A DNA stretch of 64,000 nt, taken from contig NZ_CP067395.1 in assembly GCF_017355525.1 (NCBI RefSeq), forward strand, positions 4,185,001 to 4,249,000, written 5' to 3'. The position numbers and the translations under genes were made by a program. Below, in pieces: positions 1 through 10,627 of this stretch; the first letter of the stretch is position 1, and every line of letters starts with the position of its first letter. Under the pieces are notes generated by a model, which was not told where the DNA came from, ran no database searches, and worked only from the letters and a program-made list of their open reading frames with translations. This DNA is from Lysobacter enzymogenes. GTDB taxonomy: Bacteria; Pseudomonadota; Gammaproteobacteria; Xanthomonadales; Xanthomonadaceae.

Positions 1-23
1 CTTCTACGTACGGTCACGCAGGC

Positions 24-527
24 ATGTTCGACATAGGCTTCTCCGAAGTCTTCGTGATCGCGATCGTGGCTTTGATCGTGCTCGGTCCCGAGCGTTTGCC
101 CAAGGCGGCGCGCTTCGCCGGCCTGTGGGTGCGGCGCGCGCGCGCGCAGTGGTACTCGGTCAAGTCCGAACTCGAACGCGAACTGGCCGACGAAGAACTC
201 AAGCGCAGCTTGCTGCAGGCCCAGGACGAACTGCGTTCGGCCCAGCAGCAGCTGCGCGACGGCGACCGCGCGCTGCGCGAGGGCGTCGACGATCTGAACC
301 GGCGCGTGGCCGGTACCGGCAGCGCCGCGGTCGAAGCGGCGCCGGCCGAAACCGCGCCGGCCGAGGCGTTGCCGCCGCCGGACGCGGCCGCGCCGTTGCC
401 CGAGGCCGCGCCGACCGCCGACGCGGCCGTCCACGCCGAGCCCGCGCATCCCGACTACCACGGCGCCACCCAGCCGGATTACCACCGCCCCTCCACTGCA
501 CAGACGCCGAACGATGAGCGACGCTGA
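24..527 (+). CDS. tatB: Sec-independent protein translocase subunit TatB
   Basis: TatB works with TatC as the inner-membrane receptor for folded proteins carrying twin-arginine signals. The 167-residue protein starts with a single membrane helix (about residues 4-20) that carries the conserved Glu8, followed by the GPERLP hinge at 21-26 and an amphipathic helix. A charged, Gln/Glu/Arg-rich stretch around 45-100 is likely helical, and the tail from about 105 is Ala/Pro-rich and low in complexity, as is common for TatB. It overlaps the start of tatC by 14 bases, so the two are cotranslated. tatA would be expected just upstream but lies outside the window. Two probable Tat substrates occur later in the window (multicopper oxidase at 53606 and fucosidase at 60597). 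Confidence 0.95.
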   Translation: MFDIGFSEVFVIAIVALIVLGPERLPKAARFAGLWVRRARAQWYSVKSELERELADEELKRSLLQAQDELRSAQQQLRDGDRALREGVDDLNRRVAGTGSAAVEAAPAETAPAEALPPPDAAAPLPEAAPTADAAVHAEPAHPDYHGATQPDYHRPSTAQTPNDERR

Positions 528-1299
528 TCCCCGCTCCGGCGATCCCAACGACTACACGCCCGAGCCGCGCCTGCTCGATCACCTGATCGAACTGCGCGCG
601 CGCCTGCTGCGCGGCGTCGCCGGGCTGATGATCGTGTTCCTGGGCCTGCTGCCGTTCGCCAACAAGCTCTACCACTTCCTGGCCACGCCGCTGCTGGCCA
701 AGCTGCCGGCCGGCAGCCAGCTGATCGCGGTCGAAGTGGCCTCGCCGTTCGCCGCGCCGCTGAAGCTGGCGTTCTTCGCCGCGCTGATGATCTCGATGCC
801 GTGGCTGCTGTACCAGGCCTGGGCCTTCGTCGCGCCGGGCCTGTACAAGCGCGAGAAGCGCCTGGCCCTGCCGCTGCTGGTGTCGGCATTGACGCTGTTC
901 TACACCGGTTGCGCGTTCGCGTTCTTCCTGGTGCTGCCGTCGGTGTTCGGCTTCCTGGTCAAGGTCACGCCGGCCGGCGTGTCGATGATGACCGACATCA
1001 ACGCCTACCTCGACTTCGTCCTGGTCCTGTTCCTGGCGTTCGGCCTGAGCTTCGAAGTGCCGGTCGCGCTGGTGATCCTGGCCCTGCTCGGCTGGGTGAC
1101 CCCGGCCCAGCTCAAGGAAGCGCGCGGCTACGCCATCGTCGGCATCTTCATCGTCGCCGCCGTCATCACCCCGCCCGACGTGGTCTCGCAGCTGATGCTG
1201 GCGATCCCGATGTGCCTGCTGTACGAGCTCGGCATCATCGCCGCCAAGTGGGTCGCATCCGAGCGCGCGCGCCCGGCCGACGACGCGCAGGAATCGTGA
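514..1299 (+). CDS. tatC: Sec-independent protein translocase subunit TatC
   Basis: TatC is the polytopic core of the Tat translocon and binds the twin-arginine motif. The 261-residue length and about six hydrophobic segments fit the family. The cytoplasmic N-terminus carries the conserved HLIELR signature near residues 23-28, and the PPDVVSQ segment near 220 matches the conserved loop before the last helices. The ATG lies inside the end of tatB, and the stop shares bases with the GTG start of the next gene (GTGA overlap), so this is a tight operon. Confidence 0.96.
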   Translation: MSDADPRSGDPNDYTPEPRLLDHLIELRARLLRGVAGLMIVFLGLLPFANKLYHFLATPLLAKLPAGSQLIAVEVASPFAAPLKLAFFAALMISMPWLLYQAWAFVAPGLYKREKRLALPLLVSALTLFYTGCAFAFFLVLPSVFGFLVKVTPAGVSMMTDINAYLDFVLVLFLAFGLSFEVPVALVILALLGWVTPAQLKEARGYAIVGIFIVAAVITPPDVVSQLMLAIPMCLLYELGIIAAKWVASERARPADDAQES

Positions 1300-2003
1300 G
1301 CGCGCCCGGCGCGGCGTCGCCGCCGGCCGGGTTTTGGCCGCGTTATGCGGCGTGGTCGCTGGATGCGTTGTTAGTCGCGGCGCTGACCTGTCTGCTCGGC
1401 GCCGGCTTCTGGCGCGAACGCGCCGAGGCGGCGGCGCGCGGCTATGCCGAACTCAATGCGCGGCTGGCCGAAGCGATGGCGTCCTCGGCGCTCGACGAGC
1501 TGGAATTCGGCGGTTTTCTCGGCAGTCTCGGTACCGATCCGCAAGTGCACGCCGCCGCGGCCGCGACCGCCTCGGCGGTCACCGCGCTGGCGCTGGGCTG
1601 GCTGCTGGCTTATGCCGTCCTCGGCCTGATCCTTGAGACCGCGTTCGTCGCCTTCACCCCATGGCAGGCCACGCCGGGCAAGCGCGCGCTGCGCCTGCGC
1701 GTGCGCGCGCGCGACGGCGGCGAACTCGGCGCGGCGCGCGCGGCGCTGCGTTATCTCGCCGGCTCGTTGTCGTGGCTGACCTTCAACATCGGCCACCTGA
1801 TGGCGTCCGCCAAACCCGAACACCTGGCCCTGCACGACCGCATCGCCGGCGCCAGCGTGCGCCGCGACGGCGCCGCCGCGATGCCGGCCTGGGGTTGGCT
1901 GTGGCTGGCCGCGCAGATCGCCGCGGCGCTGGCCGCCTGCGTGTGGCTGATGTGGACGCTGCAGGCGTCGCTGGAAACCGCGCTGTACGGCGGCGCGCTG
2001 TAG
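1296..2003 (+). CDS. RDD family membrane protein
   Basis: This 235-residue integral membrane protein has the RDD pattern. An arginine (FWPRY) sits just before the first membrane helix, which carries an aspartate (WSLDALL). A TPGKRALRLRVR motif follows, and a late HDRIAGASV segment corresponds to the conserved aspartate of the third block. RDD proteins are small multi-pass proteins of mostly unknown, possibly ion-transport, function. I chose the GTG at 1296, which overlaps the tatC stop by four bases, because the same frame upstream runs through tatC and has no independent support. Cotranscription with tatBC is likely but a functional link is not shown. Confidence 0.85.
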   Translation: MSAPGAASPPAGFWPRYAAWSLDALLVAALTCLLGAGFWRERAEAAARGYAELNARLAEAMASSALDELEFGGFLGSLGTDPQVHAAAAATASAVTALALGWLLAYAVLGLILETAFVAFTPWQATPGKRALRLRVRARDGGELGAARAALRYLAGSLSWLTFNIGHLMASAKPEHLALHDRIAGASVRRDGAAAMPAWGWLWLAAQIAAALAACVWLMWTLQASLETALYGGAL

Positions 2004-2038
2004 CCGCCGCGCTGCAGCGGTTGAAAAACCGCGGCCGC

Positions 2039-2968
2039 TCAGGCCTCGAACCGATCCTGCCGCGCCGGCGCCTGCGCCGCCGCGCCGCCGCCCTCGCTGT
2101 CGCCGTCTTCGGCGAACACATCGCTCCAGGCGTAATAGCAGGTGCCGCACATGACCACCAGGAACACCATGCCGTACGCGGCGAACAACAGCCATGCGAG
2201 CAAGTGGCCGAACATCGGCGCGACCGCCGAACCCAGCAGCGCCAGCACCAGCGCGGCGATGCTGACCAGCAGCCCGGCGAGCATCGCGCCGAGCATGAAC
2301 AGCATGGTCGCGAACAGGTACGAGCCCAGGTTCCACAGCGACGCGCTGAAGCTGCGCTTGACCGCGTCGGACAGGCTCAGCCCGGAGAACATGATCTGCG
2401 GCACCGACACCAGCACCACCGCGGTGCTGAAGTAATAGAACAGCAGCTGCGCCAGCGCGACCAGCGCCGGCTGTTCGGCGGTCGGCACGGTGGTGATGCG
2501 GCCGGTGATCGCGCCGCGCACCATCTCCTGGTACTGCGGCCAGTAGTCCGCGCCGGTGGCCCAGATCAGCAGCGAACCGCAGATCAGCGCCAGCGCGATC
2601 TGGATCATGCCCAGCAGCGCCAGCGGCAGCGCCTTGTGCAGGCGCAGCGGCGCGAACAGGTCGCGCGCGCGGGTCGGCCGGCCGCTTTCGGCTTCGCGGA
2701 TCACGTGCATCAGCCCGCCCAGCAGCACCGGCAGGATCAGCACCGCCGCCAGCGCGGCGACCGCGACGGTGGTGATCGCGGTTTCGAAGTCGGTGCTTTC
2801 GCCGAACTGCAGCGGCAGGGTGAACACGAACATCAGCAGGTACAGCACCGCGATCAGCAGCAGCGCCGCGCCGAAGATCGCGCGCGGGTTGCGCCGGCCC
2901 AGGTTGATCGCGCGCATCAGCCATTGCGCGCCGTGGGTCAGCGGCACTTTGCGGATCGAGTGGCTCAT
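2039..2968 (-). CDS. BPSS1780 family polytopic membrane protein
   Basis: A 309-residue protein with about six long hydrophobic segments, a soluble N-terminal stretch before the first (about residue 33) and an acidic, glycine-rich cytoplasmic tail. The pattern, including the N-terminal GAQWLMRAINLGRRNP segment and a long loop near 150-165, resembles the uncharacterised BPSS1780 family of Beta- and Gammaproteobacteria. Function is unknown. It is convergent with the RDD gene (35-base gap). The upstream amidotransferase gene on the same strand ends at 3056, so the two may be cotranscribed. Confidence 0.75.
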   Translation of the reverse strand: MSHSIRKVPLTHGAQWLMRAINLGRRNPRAIFGAALLLIAVLYLLMFVFTLPLQFGESTDFETAITTVAVAALAAVLILPVLLGGLMHVIREAESGRPTRARDLFAPLRLHKALPLALLGMIQIALALICGSLLIWATGADYWPQYQEMVRGAITGRITTVPTAEQPALVALAQLLFYYFSTAVVLVSVPQIMFSGLSLSDAVKRSFSASLWNLGSYLFATMLFMLGAMLAGLLVSIAALVLALLGSAVAPMFGHLLAWLLFAAYGMVFLVVMCGTCYYAWSDVFAEDGDSEGGGAAAQAPARQDRFEA

Positions 2969-3055
2969 CGGCGGTGGCTCATCGGATCGGTCCCGTTGCC
3001 GGGCCCCTGGCGAAAAGAATGCGGCGCCGGCGCGGCTGCGCCGGCGGCGGAAGGC

Positions 3056-3781
3056 TCAGCGGCCGTGCAGCGCGCGCGCATGGCCGACGAAACGGCGCAG
3101 CACCCGGCGCGCGTGCGGCGCGGCGCTGACCTCGCGCGCGACCGTGCGCGGGCACAGGCCCTCGTTGCGCAGCGCGTCCTGGCGCGCGCGCACGTAGCCG
3201 CGCATGTGGCCGGCGCTGAATTCGGGATGGAACTGCACGCCCCAGGCGCGCTCGCCCCAGCGGAACGCATGGCAGGCGTCGTGGCCCGAGCGCGCCAGCA
3301 CCGTGGCGCCTTCGGGCGCGCGCAGCACCGTCTGCAAATGCGTGGCCTGGGCCGGAAAGCTGGCCGGCAGGCCGGCGAACAGCGGGTCGGCGGCGGCGCT
3401 GGGGTGCAGCTCCAGCCGCACCGTGCCCATCTCGCGTCCGGCCGGGTGGTTGCCGACTTCGCCGCCGAGCGCGTGCGCCAGCAACTGGTGGCCGTAGCAG
3501 ATGCCGAACAGCGGCAGCCCGGCATGGGCGGCCTCGCGCAGCCACTGCGCGCTGCTTTCGCTCCACTGCGCGCGGTCGGTGACCATCGCGCCGGAGCCGG
3601 TGACGATGGCCCCGGCGAAACCGTCGCGGCCGGGCAGTTCATCGCCGGCTTCGACGTTGACCACCACCGCCTCGTCCCGGTCCAGACCGGCGGCGACGCG
3701 GATCCAATGCGGAAAACCGCGGTGGCGGCGCATGGAGGGGACCGGCTGGCCGGTCTCGAGAATCAGGAAGGGCGGCTTCAC
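3056..3781 (-). CDS. Class I glutamine amidotransferase domain protein
   Basis: A stand-alone GATase1 domain of 241 residues. The nucleophile elbow GICYGHQ has Cys95, and the FHPEF motif supplies His185 and Glu187 of the triad. The arrangement resembles the GMP-synthase-type amidotransferases often annotated as GuaA-like. The real substrate is unknown: enzymes of this kind release ammonia from glutamine or hydrolyse gamma-glutamyl compounds. I chose the GTG at 3781 because the protein family begins near the KPPFLIL strand. An in-frame ATG at 3838 would add 19 residues that look non-coding and would reach close to the glyQ promoter. Divergent from glyQ. Confidence 0.85.
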   Translation of the reverse strand: MKPPFLILETGQPVPSMRRHRGFPHWIRVAAGLDRDEAVVVNVEAGDELPGRDGFAGAIVTGSGAMVTDRAQWSESSAQWLREAAHAGLPLFGICYGHQLLAHALGGEVGNHPAGREMGTVRLELHPSAAADPLFAGLPASFPAQATHLQTVLRAPEGATVLARSGHDACHAFRWGERAWGVQFHPEFSAGHMRGYVRARQDALRNEGLCPRTVAREVSAAPHARRVLRRFVGHARALHGR

Positions 3782-3864
3782 GGGGCGTTGGCGGGCACGG
3801 CGGGGGGATCGCCAATAATGGACCGACAATGGGGGCAAAGTCCTGAAATTACAGGGCTCGCCGC

Positions 3865-3870
3865 TATACT
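3865..3870 (+). promoter_or_regulatory. Probable -10 element of the glyQ promoter
   Basis: TATACT stands out in GC-rich surroundings 30 bases before the glyQ ATG. No convincing -35 match is seen at the ideal spacing (the sequence there reads CCTGAA), so strength and exact start are uncertain. Confidence 0.45.
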
Positions 3871-3900
3871 AACCCGCTTTGCCGCAGCGCAGACCAGACC

Positions 3901-4833
<933 letters not shown>

Positions 4834-4844
4834 CCCGCTGAAAG

Positions 4845-4884
4845 CCCCTCTCCCGCTTGCGGGAGAGGGGTTGGGGTGAGGGCC
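4845..4884 (+). repeat. Palindromic repeat between glyQ and glyS
   Basis: A perfect 12-bp inverted repeat, CCCCTCTCCCGC (4845-4856) and GCGGGAGAGGGG (4859-4870), separated only by TT. It is followed by TTGGGGTGAGGG, a tail I recognise from dispersed intergenic repeats of Xanthomonadaceae. No T-run follows, so it is not a standard terminator. It sits inside the two-gene operon and could act in mRNA processing or partial attenuation of glyS. Confidence 0.8.
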
Positions 4885-4957
4885 TCCCGCCGCCCCGAAA
4901 CCACCCAATCCCCGGCGCCGTCCGCAGGACGCGCGGCGACACCGCAAAGGCCACCGC

Positions 4958-7033
4958 ATGAGCACGACCCAACCCCTCCTGATCGAACTGGGCACCGAAG
5001 AACTGCCGGTCAAGGCGCTGCCGGCGCTGGCCCAGGCCTTCTTCGACGGCGTGCTCGACGGCCTGCACAAGCGCGGCATCGGTTTCGATCGCGACGGCGC
5101 CAAGCCGCTGTACACCCCGCGCCGCCTGGCGGTGCTGCTGCGCGCGGTCGACACCCGCCAGCCGGAACAGCGCAGCGAAGTGCTCGGCCCCTACCTCAAC
5201 ATCGCGCTCGACGCCGACGGCCAGCCGACCAAGGCGCTGCAGGGCTTCGCGGCCAAGTCCGGGGTCGAGTGGACCCAGTTGGAGAAGACCAGCGACAACA
5301 AGGGCGAGCGTTTCGTCCACCGCGCGGTCAAGCCCGGCGCCGACACCGCGCAGCTGCTGGCCGAGGTCGTGCGCGAGGCGCTGGCGGCGATGCCGATTCC
5401 CAAGCCGATGCGCTGGGGCGGCCACGATTACGGCTTCGCCCGTCCGGTGCATTGGCTGGTGGTGCTGCTCGGCAAGGACGTGGTGCCGGCCGACGCGCTC
5501 GGCGTCAGCAGCGACCGCATGAGCCGCGGCCACCGTTTCATGCACGACAAGCCGGTGTGGTTCTCGCTGCCGCAGGACTATGTCGAATCGTTGCGCAGCG
5601 CGTTCGTGCTGGTCGATCCGGACGAGCGCCGCGAGCGCATCGTGCGCGAAGTCGAAGCCGCCGCCAGCCGCGACGGCGGCCGTGCGCGCATCGACGCGGG
5701 CATCCTGGAGGAGGTCAACGGCCTGACCGAATGGCCGGTCGCGGTGGCCTGCGGTTTCGAACGCGAGTTCCTCGCGGTGCCGCAGGAAGCGCTGATCGCG
5801 ACGATGGAAGCGAATCAGAAATTCTTCCCGGTGCTCGACGCGCAGGGCCAGCTGACCGAGCGCTTCGTCGGCGTGGCCAACATCGAAAGCCGCGACCCGG
5901 CCGAAGTGCGCAAGGGCTACGAGCGGGTGATCCGTCCGCGCTTCGCCGACGCCAAGTTCTTCTTCGACGAGGACCTCAAGCAGGGCCTGGAGTCGATGGG
6001 CGAGGGCCTGAAGACGGTCAAGTACCAGGACAAGCTCGGCAGCGTCGCCGACAAGGTCGCGCGGGCGACCGCGCTGGCGCAGTCGATCGCCGCCCAGGTC
6101 GGCGTCGACCCGGCGCAGGCCGCGCGCGCCGCGTCGCTGTCGAAGAACGACCTGCAATCGCGCATGGTCAACGAATTCCCCGAACTGCAGGGCATCGCCG
6201 GCCGCTACTACGCCCGCGCCGCCGGCGAGAACGCCGCGGTCGCCGACGCGATCGACGAGGCCTACATGCCGCGCTTCGCCGGCGACGCGATCGCGCCGTC
6301 GGCGCTGGGCCGCGTGGTCGCCATCGCCGAGCGCCTGGACACCCTGGCCGGCGGTTTCGCCGCGGGCCTGAAGCCGACCGGCAACAAGGATCCCTTCAGC
6401 CTGCGCCGCAACGCACTGGGCCTGGCGCGCACCTTGCTCGAAGGCGGGCTCGACCTGTCGCTCCGCGCGTTGCTGGACGAAGCGGTGAAGTTGCAGCCGG
6501 CGCAGAAGCAGGGAGTCGACGCGGACGAGCTCAGCGAATTCGTCTACGACCGCCTGCGCAACTACTACGGCGAACGCGGCATCGCGATGGCGCAGCTGGA
6601 AGCCGTCAGCGCCGTCGCCCACGGCTCGCTGCTCGACTTCGACCGCCGCCTCAACGCCATCGCCGAATTCGCCCGGCTGCCCGAGGCCGAAGCGCTCGCC
6701 GCGGCCAACAAGCGCAGCCGCAACATCCTCAAGAAAGTCGAAGGCGGCGTGCCCGAAGCGATCGATCCGGCGCTGTTCAACGAGCCGGCCGAACGCGAAT
6801 TGGCCGAAGCGGTGGACGCGGCGATCGCCGACACCGACCCGCTGCTGGCCCAACGCGACTACGTCGCCGTGCTCGGCCGCCTGGCGCGGCTGCGCCCGCA
6901 AGTGGACGCGTTCTTCGACAAGGTCATGGTCAACGTCGACGACGCGGCGGTGCGCAACAACCGGCTGGCCTTGCTCAAGCGTTTGTCCGACCGGCTCGGC
7001 GGGGTGGCGGCGATCGAGCATTTGTCGATCTGA
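4958..7033 (+). CDS. glyS: Glycyl-tRNA synthetase beta subunit
   Basis: GlyS is the tRNA-binding subunit of the alpha2beta2 enzyme. At 691 residues it has the usual length. The N-terminal [16 protein letters not shown] segment, the [18 protein letters not shown] block and the [10 protein letters not shown] block are characteristic, and the C-terminal third is the anticodon-binding-like helical region ending in [13 protein letters not shown]. It is the second gene of the glyQ-glyS operon, with a strong terminator 20 bases after its stop. Confidence 0.98.
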   Translation: MSTTQPLLIELGTEELPVKALPALAQAFFDGVLDGLHKRGIGFDRDGAKPLYTPRRLAVLLRAVDTRQPEQRSEVLGPYLNIALDADGQPTKALQGFAAKSGVEWTQLEKTSDNKGERFVHRAVKPGADTAQLLAEVVREALAAMPIPKPMRWGGHDYGFARPVHWLVVLLGKDVVPADALGVSSDRMSRGHRFMHDKPVWFSLPQDYVESLRSAFVLVDPDERRERIVREVEAAASRDGGRARIDAGILEEVNGLTEWPVAVACGFEREFLAVPQEALIATMEANQKFFPVLDAQGQLTERFVGVANIESRDPAEVRKGYERVIRPRFADAKFFFDEDLKQGLESMGEGLKTVKYQDKLGSVADKVARATALAQSIAAQVGVDPAQAARAASLSKNDLQSRMVNEFPELQGIAGRYYARAAGENAAVADAIDEAYMPRFAGDAIAPSALGRVVAIAERLDTLAGGFAAGLKPTGNKDPFSLRRNALGLARTLLEGGLDLSLRALLDEAVKLQPAQKQGVDADELSEFVYDRLRNYYGERGIAMAQLEAVSAVAHGSLLDFDRRLNAIAEFARLPEAEALAAANKRSRNILKKVEGGVPEAIDPALFNEPAERELAEAVDAAIADTDPLLAQRDYVAVLGRLARLRPQVDAFFDKVMVNVDDAAVRNNRLALLKRLSDRLGGVAAIEHLSI

Positions 7034-7055
7034 TCGCGGCGTTCGCGTTGTAGAA

Positions 7056-7083
7056 AAGGCCGGCTTTCGCCGGCCTTTTTTTG
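7056..7083 (+). terminator. Rho-independent terminator of glyQS
   Basis: The stem AAGGCCGGC with a TTTC loop and GCCGGCCTT is followed by a run of seven T. It lies just after the glyS stop. Confidence 0.9.
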
Positions 7084-7137
7084 TCCCTCGAAATGTTCGT
7101 CGCCCGAGTGCGGCATCGGCTGCGGAAGATCCGCGAC

Positions 7138-7167
7138 AAAAAAGAGGGCCGGCTTGCGCCGGCCCTC
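7138..7167 (-). terminator. Rho-independent terminator of the TonB-dependent receptor gene
   Basis: Read on the minus strand, the stem GAGGGCCGGC / GCCGGCCCTC with a 4-base loop runs into six T (A-run at 7138-7143 on the plus strand). It lies 43 bases beyond the receptor stop and faces the glyS terminator. Confidence 0.88.
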
Positions 7168-7209
7168 TCCTTACTGCTTCGGCAAGCGGCTCTCGCCGCT
7201 ACCCGTGGA

Positions 7210-10116
7210 TCAACGGAACTTGTAGTTCACGCCCACGTAGTAAGCGCGGCCGATGGTGTCGTACACGCCCGAACCGAACGAGTTGCCGTACATCGCCAGC
7301 GGCGGGTCGGAATCGAACAGGTTGGTGATGCCGCCGTAGACGTCCCAGCCGGTGTCGGCGAAGTCGTAGCTCACGCGGATGTCGTGGACCACGCCCGAGC
7401 CGGCCTTGGCCGGAGCCAGGAAGAACGGATCGTTCTTGTAGGTGTCCCAGTCGGTCTGACGGGCGACGCCGGAGACGTAACGGGTGTTCCAGGTGCCGCT
7501 CCAGTTGTCGCGGCGGTAGTTGGCGCTGATGTTCGCCTTCCACTTCGGATAGCCCAGCGCGCCCAGGTACTCCACCTTCGCCGCCGGATCGTTCTGGAAC
7601 GGGTAGTCGGTGTAGTTCAGGGTGCGGGTCGCATCCAGCTGCCACGACATCTTGCCGCCGAACAGTTCGTGCGTGTAGGACGCGCCGATGTCGATGCCGT
7701 CGGTTTCCTTGGCCGCGATGTTCTGGTAGATCGCGGTCACGAACGCGATCTGGCCGTCGGCGCGGCGGCGGACGTTGGAGCAGTAGATGTTGCCGATGCC
7801 GCCTGGGGTGTCGACGCAGCGCTGCGCGGTCTGCTCGAAGTCGAGCAGCGAGATCGCGTTGCGCAGCTTGATCTTCCAGTAGTCGACGTTGAGGCTGAAG
7901 CCTTCCAGGAAGGTCGGGGTGAACACGAAGCCGTAGGTCACGGTGCGGCCGGTTTCGGGCTTCAGGTTCGGATTGCTGCCCGACAGGCCTTCGTTGGTGC
8001 CGGTGACCTGGTCGGTGAAGTTGGCCGGCAGGCCCAGCAGCGCGCAGTTGGCGGCGCGCACGGCCGGATCGCTGCCGCGGCCGATCTGCTGGACGTCGCA
8101 GGGATCGTCGACGAAGCCGAAGTTCTGGCTCTGGCCGCCGAACAGCTCGCCGATGTTCGGCGCGCGCACCGCCGAGGAGGCGTTGCCGCGCAGACGCAGG
8201 CTGTCGTTGATCACCCAGTCCAGGTTGTAACGCCAGGCGCGGGTGTTGCCGGTGGTGTCGTAGTCGGAGAAACGGACCGCGCCGCCGAGGGTCAAGTTCT
8301 TGATCAGGGTGATGTCGTGCAGCAGCGGCACCGCGGTTTCGATCCACAGTTCCTTGACGTTGTAGCTGCCGCGCGAATCCGGGATCGCGTTGAGGAAGGT
8401 CAGGCCCGCCTTGTCCAGCGAGTCGTTGATCTGTTCGCTGGTCTCGCGACGGTACTCGACGCCGGCGGCGAAGCTCATCGGGCCGGCCGGCAGTTCGAAC
8501 AGGTTGTTGTTGACCAGCGAGCCGCCGGCGACGAACTGGGTCAGGCGGGTCTTGGCGCGGGTGGTGACGTTGAACCAGTCGCGCGCGGCCTTGCTGATCG
8601 CGCCGTCGCCGAAGATGGAGAACGGAACGCAGCTGGCGATGGTTTCCGGCGTGAGCGTCAGGCCCAGGTTTTCGAAGTTGACGTTGGCCGCGGTCGGATC
8701 GATCTGCGAGCGGCAGACGATCTTGCCGTTGGCGTCCTTCACCGCGTCCAGGCCCGCGTAGAAGCGTTCCATGTAGCGGTTGTTGAGGTTGTCGCGGGTC
8801 TCGGTGGTGCGGCCGTAGTTGACCGACGCGTCGTACTGCCAGTCGCCCTTGCTGCCGAGCACGCCTTCGGCGCCGAGGACCAGGCGCATGGTCTTGCGCT
8901 TGGTGTCTTCGCCGCGCAGACCCGAATCGTAGTCGTCGCGGGACAGGAAGAAGCCTTCGCCGCCGGTCAGCGCGCTGAGCGCCGGAGTGACGTAGGCGTT
9001 GTCGTCGGCGATGTAGTGGCCGCCGTAGGTGCCGAAGGTGTTGAACGCGGCGGTGCCGAACGACTTCGAGTTGGCCTGGTTGTACAGACCTTCCATGTAC
9101 AGGCGGTGGTTCTCGGTCACGTCGAAGCTGCCGGCCACGTTCAGCGTGGTGCGGTCGAACTTCGGCTGCAGCTGGTTGGCGCGGTTGCTGTCGTTGTGGT
9201 CGCAATCGGTGCAGCGGCGGCGCGAGGTGTCGCGCAGGCCGTCGATGCGCAGCGGACGGTAGGTGCCGTCCGGGTTGAACACGTACAGGTTGGCCGGGTT
9301 GCTGAAGCTGCCGGTGCGCGAGAACACGCCGCCGGTGGTGAACTCGTACGAGCCGGCGTTCTTGAAGTAGGAACGGGCGTACGGGCCGCCGGGGGTGTTC
9401 AGCGTGGTCACGTCTTCGTTGCCGAAGCGGTCGCGGAACTGCAGGTCGTCCTGGCGCGAGTGCTCGAGCGAGGCGGCGATGTTGCCGCGGTCGTCGGCGA
9501 AGTTGGTGCCGGCGGTGACCGAGAACAGCTCCTTGCCGAAGCTGCCGTGCTGGCTGGTGCCGAACTGGGCGTGCAGGTTCACGCCTTCGTACTTCTTCTT
9601 GAGGATGAAGTTGATCACGCCCGAGACGGCGTCGGCGCCGTACACCGCGGACGCGCCGCCGGTGATGATTTCGACGCGCTCGATCCAGTCGGCCGGGATC
9701 AGGTTGGTGTCGACCGCGGTGTCGCCGGCCGAGGCGCCGACCATGCGGCGGCCGTTGACCAGGACCAGGGTGCGCGAGGTGCCGAGGTTGCGCAGATCCT
9801 GCATCGCAATACCGGCGGTGCCGATGAAGCGGCTGGAGTTGCCCATGGTGAAGGTGGTCGCCAGCGCCGGCATCGTGGTCAGCACGTCGCCGATGTTGAC
9901 CGCGCCGGTGGCCTTGATGTCCTCGGCGGTCAGCACGCTGACCGGCTGCGCGGAGACCACGTTCGGATTGGAGATGCGCGAACCGGTGACGGTGACCGTT
10001 TCGATCTTGGTGATGGCTTCGCCCGAGCTCGAGCCGGCCTGCTGCTGCGCGTACGCCGGCGCGGCCATGCCAACCAACGCGGTGCACACCGCGATGGTGA
10101 GATTCTTTCTGTTCAC
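7210..10116 (-). CDS. TonB-dependent outer membrane receptor
   Basis: A 968-residue outer-membrane receptor that would import a ligand using TonB energy. A Sec signal peptide (about 23 residues, cleaved after APAYA) is followed by a TonB-box-like ETVTVTGSRI stretch. The plug domain comes next, with the typical VLVNGRRMVG, VEIITGGASAVYGADAVSGVINF and FILKKKYEGV blocks, and then a long 22-strand-type barrel ending in YYVGVNYKFR. The plug type resembles the Xanthomonadaceae receptors related to OmpA-like/Oar or peptide and carbohydrate uptake; the ligand cannot be read. I prefer the GTG at 10116 because AGGAG lies 8 bases upstream and the signal peptide then starts directly. The ATG at 10146 (10 residues longer) also has a plausible ribosome site. 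It stands alone with its own terminator. Confidence 0.9.
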   Translation of the reverse strand: MNRKNLTIAVCTALVGMAAPAYAQQQAGSSSGEAITKIETVTVTGSRISNPNVVSAQPVSVLTAEDIKATGAVNIGDVLTTMPALATTFTMGNSSRFIGTAGIAMQDLRNLGTSRTLVLVNGRRMVGASAGDTAVDTNLIPADWIERVEIITGGASAVYGADAVSGVINFILKKKYEGVNLHAQFGTSQHGSFGKELFSVTAGTNFADDRGNIAASLEHSRQDDLQFRDRFGNEDVTTLNTPGGPYARSYFKNAGSYEFTTGGVFSRTGSFSNPANLYVFNPDGTYRPLRIDGLRDTSRRRCTDCDHNDSNRANQLQPKFDRTTLNVAGSFDVTENHRLYMEGLYNQANSKSFGTAAFNTFGTYGGHYIADDNAYVTPALSALTGGEGFFLSRDDYDSGLRGEDTKRKTMRLVLGAEGVLGSKGDWQYDASVNYGRTTETRDNLNNRYMERFYAGLDAVKDANGKIVCRSQIDPTAANVNFENLGLTLTPETIASCVPFSIFGDGAISKAARDWFNVTTRAKTRLTQFVAGGSLVNNNLFELPAGPMSFAAGVEYRRETSEQINDSLDKAGLTFLNAIPDSRGSYNVKELWIETAVPLLHDITLIKNLTLGGAVRFSDYDTTGNTRAWRYNLDWVINDSLRLRGNASSAVRAPNIGELFGGQSQNFGFVDDPCDVQQIGRGSDPAVRAANCALLGLPANFTDQVTGTNEGLSGSNPNLKPETGRTVTYGFVFTPTFLEGFSLNVDYWKIKLRNAISLLDFEQTAQRCVDTPGGIGNIYCSNVRRRADGQIAFVTAIYQNIAAKETDGIDIGASYTHELFGGKMSWQLDATRTLNYTDYPFQNDPAAKVEYLGALGYPKWKANISANYRRDNWSGTWNTRYVSGVARQTDWDTYKNDPFFLAPAKAGSGVVHDIRVSYDFADTGWDVYGGITNLFDSDPPLAMYGNSFGSGVYDTIGRAYYVGVNYKFR

Positions 10117-10146
10117 GAAGTGGACTCCTGGAATGTGCAGTGACAT

Positions 10147-10627
10147 TGCTTCCCTACCTGAAAACTTCCTTGCTGGAAGAGGGTGGGTGATCGTTATTAG
10201 GAGAGACCCCGAGTGACCGGTCCGCAGCCCCCTGCACGACCGATCAGTTTCCCCTGGTACCGAAATTACGTCTTCTTAACGCCGAGTGCAATTAACCTGA
10301 AACCTGTCAATGCACTTTTTGTAAGAGAGACAAGCTCTTAGCGCGAAATGTGCGCGCTATCTCATTGATTTTCCGGGGCCCACCCGCGCAGCGTCGGAGT
10401 CGGGAACGGATGCGGCCCAGCATGCGGCCAAGATCGGCAAAGGCTGGCGTGCCATATCGCAGGGCTGTGATTCCGGGCGAAGCGATGACCGCACCGGCTG
10501 TGCACGAGTGCGTCCTGCGCTGCGCCCGCGACGTGCTTGCGCCGCGTTGACTCCGCAGCCGTTAATCTGAACGCGCACCCCGAATTTTCCTAAACAATAC
10601 AAGCCGTTACCGGTTATTCTGCGCGCT
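10147..10627. other. Divergent intergenic region between TonB receptor and tamA
   Basis: A 481-base gap with lower GC than its surroundings around 10240-10340. On the minus strand TTGACA (plus coordinates 10305-10310) is a perfect -35 match, but no good -10 follows at 16-18 bases, so I do not call a promoter. No open reading frame or repeat family here looks credible. The tamA start is preceded by an AT-richer stretch (10590-10620) that may hold its promoter. Confidence 0.5.

Noticed and set aside
1..23. End of tatA at the left edge
   Set aside because: Only 23 bases precede tatB; no reading frame can be assigned.
7081..10143. A 1020-codon open frame on the plus strand opposite the TonB-dependent receptor
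   Set aside because: It is a GC-skewed antisense shadow: composition is dominated by Val/Gly/Ala/Arg/Asp repeats, no domain is recognisable, and the minus-strand receptor is certain.
10282..10310. Promoter for the TonB-dependent receptor using the TTGACA at 10305-10310 (minus strand)
   Set aside because: No acceptable -10 element at 15-19 bases spacing.
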